From assembly GCA_964036295.1 (NCBI GenBank), contig OZ038470.1, positions 12,281,578 through 12,345,577 on the forward strand: a stretch of DNA of 64,000 nt, read 5' to 3'. Every line of letters starts with the position of its first letter. The first letter of the stretch is position 1. The notes beneath the pieces were generated by a model. That model did not search any database, was not told the DNA's origin, and was given only the letters and a program-made list of their open reading frames with translations. The translations under genes and the position numbers were made by a program. Origin of the DNA: Plumapathes pennacea. Lineage: Eukaryota > Cnidaria > Anthozoa > Antipatharia > Myriopathidae. Below are positions 12,901 through 23,000 of the stretch, in pieces.

Positions 12901-15424
12901 GTCCAAATGCTTGGGTGCGTCCCAGTGAAAAACCCAGCCAGGATGCAGATGCAAAGACTGAGGTGTGTTTTGAGAGGTGGTAGAAAACATTTCTGGACAC
13001 AATCTGTTGAGAACATACATTGTACTTAAAACCAAGGCATCCTTATCTTTTTGGGATGAGAAGAACAGTTCACAGGAAGTGATGTTGCTGTGTTCCTTAT
13101 GTTCCTTGTTTGTCTTTTTCTTTGCTTCCATTCTCCTCCCTCTGCACTCTAGTCCTCCTTGCTCTAGTTTCTAATCTTCTCCTTTTTCTGTTCTTCTTTT
13201 CTTCTCATTGTCCTTGTTGTTGTCTTCATAATATTATTGTTACAATCACCATCTTATTCATGTCCTGCAGGATTTATACAGGAGAGTTCGAGGAATCCTC
13301 AACAAGTTGACTCCCCAGAAGTTTCAAACTCTTACACAGCAAATCCTGGAGCTTGAGATTGAAACTCCAGAAAGACTGGAAGGAGTTATTGACCTGATAT
13401 TTGAAAAGGTTGGGCTCTTAATTTGGATTTATCTCCCAGCATAGTAACATCACAATAATTTTTGATGCACTAAAGCAAATAGAAATACATGTACAATTCT
13501 GTGAACTTTAACTTTCCATTTTCACTTATGAGCCACCTGTTTATAATCAAAAGCTTAACTTTAAACTTGGGTTGCAGCTTATGCACGATGCCATTTAGAA
13601 CTGAAATAACTTGTCAAGTTGTTCAGCATTCTCAACTAAAATATCTTGCATACTTTATGTAAAGCTTTTAAAACACATTGTGGTGTTGCATACAGTATTT
13701 CATTTTGTATACAGAGGTACACAAAAGTTCACGCAACATGACCATGGGCTATTTTATAAGATGAACATACATGCAGTGCTTGATTCTTACTGATACTGTA
13801 CCAGATTTTTGTATAACCTTGTGTTTCTTCTCATAGGCCATCAGTGAACCAGGATTTAGTGTTGCTTATGCAAATATGTGCCGGTGTCTGATTTCTGTGA
13901 GTATAACAAAATTATTAAACTTCTTAACCTTGTATATACATTACATTGGTTTAAGAGGCTTTGTTTTGTATATGTTACAGTATTTGGAGCAAAATAAAAA
14001 GTAGCTCAGAATTAAATGGTGTCTGTCAGTATTTGGGGGCATTTGGATTATTTGAACCCAAGGATTTCTACTAATTTTGACACAATCTGTGGTGTGGGGT
14101 GGAACCCTTGGGGCTGTATAGTTACTGTACTTGTGTGGTACTGTACAGTTACTAGATAGTCACTTTTATTATATAGACACAAGTGTTTTACTGGAAAATA
14201 TACTGTGCGTAAAATCCATACGAAACTACATCCGGGACCCGAGTGGCGTATTTTCTAGTGAGGATATCGTTGGCATCATTTCCCGCTTTTGCACAGTTGT
14301 TTGTGCAATTTCTCGTAAAACACTTGAGTCTGATATAATAAAAAGAGAAATACACAGCAGCTTGAAGATATGGATTTTATTTCTCGTGGTAAAAACAATA
14401 TTTTACTCACTCGCGAAGCGCTTGTTTGTAAAATATTGTTATTACCACTTGAAAATAAAATTCATATCTTTGCGCCGCCGTGTAATATCCTATATTTATT
14501 ATATAGACACGAGTGTTTTACTGGAAAATATACCGTGCGTAAAATCCATACGAAACTACATCCGGGACCTGAGTGGTGTATTTTCCATATCCTCACTAGT
14601 GAGGATATCGTTGGCATCATTTCCCGCTTTTGCACGGTTGTTTGTGCAATTTCTCATAAAACACTCGTGTCTAATATAATAAAAAGAAAATTACAGGGCG
14701 GCTTGAAGATATGGATTTTATTTTCTCGTGGTAAAAACAATATTTTACTCACTCGCGAAGTGCTCATTTGTAAAATATTGTTTTTACCACTCGAAAATTC
14801 ATATCTTCGGCCCACCATGTAATATCCTCTATGTATAATTCTCTTGAGGGTGGTTTACGCGATCTCTTACAATATTACTTTTTGTTTCCAATCAGAAAAA
14901 GGTTGTTGTTGATGGTAAAGATGGCACGGTGACTGTCACATTCCGCAAAATTCTTTTAAATAAATGTCAGAAGGAATTTGAAAAAGAGAAGAAGGATGAG
15001 GTGGCACTCCATGAGAAGATTGACAAACTCTCCAATCAGGGATTGTCGGTAAGTTGATCAAAATGCAGATTCTCAGAAAAGAAGAAATATAGAAGTAATG
15101 TAGTGAGAATTGATGGTTTAGCTGGCTTTCACCTGAGCAAGGTATCAAGAGCCAAATTCTCTTTACTGTATATGATGTTACTGGTGAGAAACTGAAGGAG
15201 AAACTTGGTGTTGATCACTCTTGGAAGTGAAAGGGTTAACGGTTTCCAGGATTCATATAATCTTGAAAAGCTCTCAAATATGACTGCTTGTCTTGTAAAA
15301 GTCCTTGAAACATTCTCAAATTTCTGATAATACATCATATGGAATATAGTACAAATCGACCCAGAAATAAAGTCACTTGCTCAGTCTTTAGTTTTGTGAC
15401 AATAATAATAATAATAATAATAAC

Positions 15425-15460
<36 letters not shown>

Positions 15461-17025
15461 CCCCGAACGAAGTGAGGGAAATACTCACGACACTAATGCA
15501 GTAATATTATACCGCCTACTTGGGGACTCCAAGCCTGTCGCCATCTCGAAATTTAACGTTGTCTGTCAGTCAGTCAGTTTGTCAGTCAGTCTGTCGTACG
15601 ACTTTAGGCGCGGTTACCCTGCTAACCAATAAGAAAGGCCGGATCGATCACGTGTGCCCTGGCCTGTAGTTTTACTCAGCAATGTTGTTTTACTCCGAAA
15701 TAAGAGAAATTAGATTTGAACGAAGCATTTAGATTTGAACGAAGCAACAATATATCGAAGCTGCGTTCACGAAAATGGAAAACTTAAAAACTGAAAAACT
15801 TGAAACACAACAGTCTCGCGAAGCTCGTCTTCAAATGAGAAGGGAACAGGCACGAGCAAGGCGAAATCGTGAAACGAGCGAACAACAACGCATGAATGCC
15901 GATCGAAAGCGACATGAACGGAAACAGGTAACGCAGACAACTCCGCAAAGAGAACAGCACTTGAACGCAAATCGGAAACTTCAGGAGAAAAAGCAGGCCG
16001 AAGAGAAGACTCCGCAAGTTAAGACAACAGCGCATGAATGCCGACCAAAAGCGACATGAACAGAAGCGGGTAACACAGACAACTCCGCAAAGGGAACAGC
16101 GCTTGAAAGCAAATCGGGAGCTTCAGACGCCGTTTTGTGTTAAACTCAGATACTTATTTAGAAAGGACAAGCAACAAAGGTTAGTCAGTGGAAATCGAAC
16201 AATCACCGTGACAAATATATATTTTGTAACTTGATCACTTCAAGAATGTATTAAAATCTGTATGCTGATCATTTTCCCTCGAAGTATTGTTTTACTATGC
16301 TTCTGTTGCCAGTTTCGGCTACCGTATTTGCTCAGAGCAATCGGAACTTGGAGTCTTGAATGATTTAGTCAGATGTCTTATTTTTCTGTAATCTGACACG
16401 CGGTGATTGCAGCGAGAATCGTTCACAAGCCCTTAGAAGTATTACTGGGTCTGAAGCCCGTGTATAATTTGAAGTAAACTGTTCAAGTTTTGCTTTGATT
16501 CTGGGAGAAATTTTGCTGTTTTGAGTGGGTTCACATACAAAACAATTCGAGCCTATTAAATATGCATGCCTGAGTCTGGTGCATGCGGTAGTAAAAACAA
16601 ATCGCACAGGAAGCCTATTTAATTGTACTGCCTATGAATTCAAAATTGGAAAATCAGTGTTCCTTTCAGTTCCCGTACTACGACGGCCGACCAACTTCAA
16701 ACTTTGAGTATTAAATTTCGAGAACGTGCTTGGCAGACTGTATGAATTAATTTGACGTGCCGACCGTGGGAAATACGTACTTCGTCACGCAATCGATTCT
16801 TTTTTCAACGCAAAAGTATAACACACACCATTCTTTTTCTCCTTCCTTTGCGTGTAGCACTTGAGTTCGAAAGAAAAGATTGAGTCAACATTTCGGTAAA
16901 ACAAAGGCTACTCTTATTGGGAGTTACCAAAGTAAAAGTCCCATCAATGGCAGAGTGAGGGGGTATATGCGATTATCGTATTTCTAGTAATAATAATGAT
17001 AATAATAATAATAATAATAATAATA

Positions 17026-17090
<65 letters not shown>

Positions 17091-20000
17091 TTATTTGCCC
17101 TATTGAAGATATTTTTACAATAGTGTTTCTATTATACAGTTGATAAATAGGAGCAGGTTGGAGCTCTCAGGAAGCCCTGTTGGGCTTTTCGAGGAGAGCC
17201 CCTGTTTACAGTTGTGATAACATACACCTATTGATTATATATTGTTAATGTACTGGATTTCTAGATGCAATCAATCTATTGTATAAATTAACTACTGATT
17301 GACAAGAAGAAGTAAGAAGTGTTCTTCAGAGAATATAGACCACAGCACAGGAGCAGATGCAGAAATAATTATATTTTATGTGAAATGATCTGGAAGTGGT
17401 GTTTTGGAGAGCCATATCTTAAAAGACTGTTGTGGTGAAACCCCCAACCCCACCCCCCTCAACTGCTCATGCTTTTAGTTTTCAAAATATTTAAAAATAT
17501 AGTCAGTTTTTCTCCTGAACTCTCCCTTCAGAAGTATTGTGGATCATCAGCTGTTTGTTTCTCTTTAGCCTGAGGATCTGGCAATCAAGAAAGCAGAACT
17601 CCAGTTGGAAGAATTGAAAACGAGACGAAGAACCCTTGGAAACATCAGGTTCATTGGCGAACTCTTCAAATTAAAGGTACAAATTCTCCAAACCATTCAA
17701 AAAGAAAGTTTGTGAGTGATGTAGTGAGAATTGATAGTTCCATCAGGTCTCATCTGGGCAAGCTATCAAAGTTCTCCTTAAATGTATGATAATATATTCT
17801 CTGGCAAGAGACTGAAAAGAGAATATTGATTTTGATCACCCCTGAGAATGCACAAGTTTCATGTACATGCATCCAAAATGCACATTTGAGTTGTAAATAC
17901 AAGTTTTATAGTTTTACTAAGCTATTTTTTCTTTGAATGTTTGTTTATCTTTGTCCCATTTTCTGTTTTTCATTGACTAGATGCTCACTGAAAACATCAT
18001 GCATGAATGTGTGGTGAAGCTATTACGGAGTAATGATGAGGAGTCTTTTGAATGTTTGTGCAAACTCTTGTTTACCATTGGGAAAGATATGGACCACGAG
18101 AAGGCAAAGGTGAGTGTAGCAAGTGAAAACAGTTAAAGTTAGATGGTACATTGGAAATGTTCTTTGACAATCATCACTCCTGTACAGGTCGTAGAGAACT
18201 TCACTTTTTTTGCCATTTTGTAAAACTACACATACTATAGCTAGATGAAGGGCACCACAATGGGGAAACTGTTTTGTGTTCCAAAATTGTTTGTGATTTA
18301 TGTGGTAAATTTCTGACAACAACAACAACAACAGTTGTATTTGTTTTTACACTGACAGTGTATTGATTTTTTCACAGCCTCGAGTGGATCAATATTTCCA
18401 CCAGATCGACAAAATCATTACCCTCAAGAAGACATCATCTAGAGTTAGATTCATGCTTCAAGATGTACAGGACTTAAGAAAAATGAACTGGGTACCGCGC
18501 CGAGAAGACAACAATCCCAAAACCATTGATCAGATCCACAAAGAAGCTGCTGACGAGGAGAAGAAGACACAAATGTTAATACAGCAATCCAAGCAAATGC
18601 AGAAGAGGGATAGAGGTTAGTGATCAGACACAAACTTCTCCCTTGAATAGTGGTTCTTTTCAGGTGTCAAATGCTGCCAATATATTGATGTATTTAGCTT
18701 CGGTGTTTGTTGATCAGAGACAAACTTCACAGTCAGCTATAATAATGTTATTCAATGTGGAGAGAATGGCAGATGATCAGGTTATCAATTCTCCTAACAT
18801 ACTAATATAATATTATTATGGGGTGAGTTCTCCAAACTCAGTCTTGCATCTGGAGGCTAAAGTGTTTTTTTATAACACTGTTTTCTTTTTTTTTCCAGGT
18901 ATGGGTGGTCGTGACAGCCCCCGTCTTATGGCACAGGCTGACGAGACTTGGACGACTGTGGGGCGAGGACCAAGAAATGTCAGCGTAGACCCCAAGAAAT
19001 TCCAGAACATTAAGGTAAGTTTTTTGTTCAACTGCAGCAAAACCTCAATGTTTTAGTACATTGTGAGAAGTTTTGTTAGAGAGAGACAGAGCAGAAACTG
19101 AAATAAAGCAGAGAGAGAAAAAGAGGAGTGACAAAAGGAAGGGAAAAAAGAAAGAGTGAGGCGAAAAAAGGAAGGAAAAAAGAAAGAGTGAGGGGAAAAA
19201 AGAAAGGAAAAAAGGAAGGAAAAAGATTTTTGAGAGACAGACAGACAGGAATAAAGAGAGAGTCAGAAAAGAGAGAAAAAAAGATAAGGAGAGAGGAATG
19301 AAATAAAAGAAAGTACAAGAATGGACGTAAATGGAAAAAGTAAAAAAGAGTGACAAGACAAGACAAGAAAGGGTGAAAGAGCAGAGGAGAGAGAAAAAAT
19401 GTTGTGGAAAAAAATAGAAAAGATAAAGGAAAGGATAAATATGTGAATAGCGAATACTCTGAGCTGTGTTTATCCTTTATGGTCATGTATTTAAAATATG
19501 TTTTCCATTTTCTTTTCAGCGGCCAGCAGTGGATACAGAAAACATCTCCCTGGGACCAGGGGGCAGGGGAGGCTTTGGAGCTTGGGCACGAGGCAGCAGT
19601 GGTGGTTCTGGCCCTTCGAGTGCGGGTGCAGCTTCTGCTAATGCGGTTGTGGCTGCTCCACCCAGCGGAGAGCAAGAAGGAGCCAGGCCAAACAGGTGCA
19701 GATTGACTTATCAGTAGTTCAAGTTATCGGGAGTCTGGGTTATCGGGGAGTTTGGATTAGTAGGAGCCCAGGTTATCAGGAGTTTGAGTAATCGGGAGTT
19801 TGAGTCATCAAGAGTTTGAGTCATCAAGAGTTTGAATGATTGGGAGTTCGGGCTATCAGGAGTTTGTGTTATTAGGAGTTCAGATTATCAGGAGTTTGGT
19901 TTATTAAGCCTGAGTTGGGTGGGAAATTGTCCTGAAGGAAACCAGAAATTAGTTCATGTTAGTGAATTGAAAGGTTCAAGTTATTGCATGAGGGAACTCG

Positions 20001-23000
20001 AGCAAAAGATGCTGCCCTTGCCAACTGAAAGTCAAAGTTTACCTAAAGTTGCAAGTGAGCTTAAGGCACAGATGGAAAACTTTCCCCTTTTCACTTTTTT
20101 CCATCTTGATGTTTGAAGATTACTGTGATTTTTAACCATTTTAATCTTTTTCTCCAGATTTTCAGCTTTAGCTGGCGAAACAAGAAGACCCTCGGGTACC
20201 GCAAGGTACGTGTCCATTCTTCTCTCCTCACCCCTCCCTCCCCCCTCCCCCCCCTTTCTCTCCAAAAGAACCACAGCTACTTGTCATGAGGTTTTGAGCT
20301 TTGTCCCAAATACTGTTTCTGAGAGTTTTAATGATGTGAACATTCTACTAACTGAATAACACGTGGCTTCCTTTTTGTTAACTTTCCTCTTGTTACTATT
20401 CCTGTTTTTCTCTGTCTCTCTGTTCTGTCTTTCTGTTTGTTCGTCTGTTTGTCTTTTTTTTTTTTTTTGCTCAGCCCCTACCCACACTGATCCTGTTGTA
20501 TTTTCAGACAAAATTCCGGTGGCGCTGGTCGCCAGGACATGCGCAGTCCTGTCTCTGGAAGACGCGATTTTGGAAATGAGAGAGAAAGGGCCCTGGAAGC
20601 TGCCAGAGCTGTCAATCAACCCAACCAACAAAGGGTGAGATCTCCATACAAGTTCTCCTAACCTCTCGACTGAGTGTCTTGATGAAAGGCTTTCAAATTC
20701 TGTGTGACCTAAAATCAAACAAAGCATTTTATTATCAGAAGCAGGTTTTACATCCTTTAATAACTCTTGAGATTGTCTGATGCCACATTATCCTTATGCA
20801 TTCACGAAGCTGTGACTGGACTGCAAAGCTACCAAACTACAGACTACATATCTGCAGTAGACATGTCAAGGAGAAACCTTACTCTGGCCACATTGTTTGT
20901 CTGCCATCGAGTAAAGTATCAGTTGCCAAGTGCTCCTAAAGCCTGGTTTCCATATAATCGTCTCTGACGTAAGGATCGTCTCTGTCGCAGAATTTTTTGT
21001 CAAGCGATCGGGACGATTATATGGAAACACTCTTGCGATTGTTTCAAACAATCCTTTTGTCAGAAGCGACTCGATCGTCCCGATAGAACCATGTTCTATC
21101 CTTGCGTCGGAGACGACCGGAAAGGCAGAGACGATCCTTACGTCAGAGACGATTATATGGAAACCAGGCTTAACTGTACTACATAATTGTTATCTACAGT
21201 AGACACTGTTAGCAGAAACTTGAATATGATCACATCCGTTTGTCAGCCATTGAGTGAAGTATCAAATCATACAATTGTCAAGTTCTCCCTACTGTACTAC
21301 ATATCTACAGTGGACACTGTAAGGAGAAACTTTACTCTGATCACAAAATCTGTTCCTCCTCAGCGGCCTTCTCAAGAACAAGAGTCAAAGCGTGCGTCAC
21401 CAAATCCAGAGACACAGCCTTCTGCTCCGGAGCTGTCTGAGGAAGACATGAAAAGAAAGACCACTGCCATTATTGATGAATATCTCAACATCAGGGACGT
21501 TAAGGTAAGTTTCTGTTCGTATTGTCACTCCTGGGGTACTCTTGATAGTTTTGGGTGGGAGTGTGTCGCTTGGTTTTGAAACTCTTGCCCTATTTCATAC
21601 CAGAATATGCGTTTTTTGGGCGCTACTTCAGACCTGTATCCCCAAATCTCCCCGCCAAGTACAAAACAGTCCTTTCCACTCTCATCACTCTCATTTCCGT
21701 CGAGCATGAACCGTGAGAAATTTGAAGGATCTGGGTATGAGATTGTGTGGCAAGCAGGAGCCTAAAGAACGGGAATGTTGAATTGTTTGTTGTTTATTTG
21801 TGTCCAATAGGAAGCCACCCTTTGTGTGAAAGAGATGGAGTCCCCCAGTGTCCTCCACGTGTTTGTTACCACGACTTTTAACCACACCCTTGAGAAGCGT
21901 GACGTGCAGAGGCGGGACACAGGGAAGCTGCTTCACGCTCTGTTGAAAGACGGCGTACTCACTTTACCACAGTACTTGAAGGGGTATGTAGTGCTTGTCC
22001 CGGTTGTTCGAAGCTAGGCTAATCTTGGATTAAGCCCAAACGTTTCCGAGGTCTTTTAGCCTGAAAATGTGGTTATTCCGTCAAACCTCGGCTTCCTTGA
22101 TAGGTTTTGAGCTAACACAAGGTGTTTACTTGGTCTATGAACAAAACCTTGCAGTTGAAAGAATTTGGTTAACCTGGATTATCTTAATCGGGTTTTTGAA
22201 CAACGGGACTTTACTGCAAGTTTATGTATACTGTAGTCGGAAGATGAAGGCTCTGTTGAAGAGACGTATATTAGATAAGGAACTAACCTCGAGAATTTCC
22301 GTTTTCAGCTTAAAACAAGTTCTCGAGTTTGCCGATGACATGGCGATTGATATTCCTCTAATTTATCGCTATCTGGGTGAGCTTATTGGGCCCAGTCTCC
22401 TGGATGCGAAGCTTCCACTGAAACAGTTGAATGAGGCAATTTTGCAGTCATTCCCGTCCAAGAGGACTGGCGCCAAGTTGTTGTCCGAGGTGCTCTTCGC
22501 TGCCATCAAAGATACTGTAAGTGACATAACACGATGATCACTGTAGTTTCTAAATGATAAGCTATAGGCCACTTTCACATTTGTGTGCAGTAGCTAATGG
22601 TGCGTCTTTACACTTTCTGTATTTTTCCGTGGTTGTGCCCGTCATTGTTGATCGTCAAGTGGCCGCCGGAATATCTCGGCCCTCGTCAACTATGCAGTGG
22701 CTTAATACTGACGCAAGTGCAATCACAAAGATAGACAAATGTCCTTTTCCTTGTGCTTGCGTCGCTCGTTTCCAGTAGCGCATTTATCTCTTGTTGCTTG
22801 CGTCGCTCGTTTTTACTTGACTCCTATCTCTTGTGTTTACGCTCTTGGTTACATCGATGGTTTTCTGGCGCATGTTTCTTTTATTGAGCATGATAGATTG
22901 TAGTAAGAGTGGAATTACGAGTCTAACTTGTCTCGTTTCCTTTCAGAGCGAGCACGATGTTTCCGAGCTGTGGTCCAGGTCTGGGGTATCAGTTCAAGTT

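Noticed and set aside
14131-14822. Long overlapping frames of 182 and 150 codons
   Set aside because: They lie entirely inside two foldback MITE copies, and the same peptide appears from the inverted copy at 10682-11020.
19045-19675. 199-codon Leu/Phe/Ser-rich - strand frame as a membrane protein
   Set aside because: It is the complement of a purine-rich tract plus an eIF4G exon; composition alone explains the apparent hydrophobic segments.
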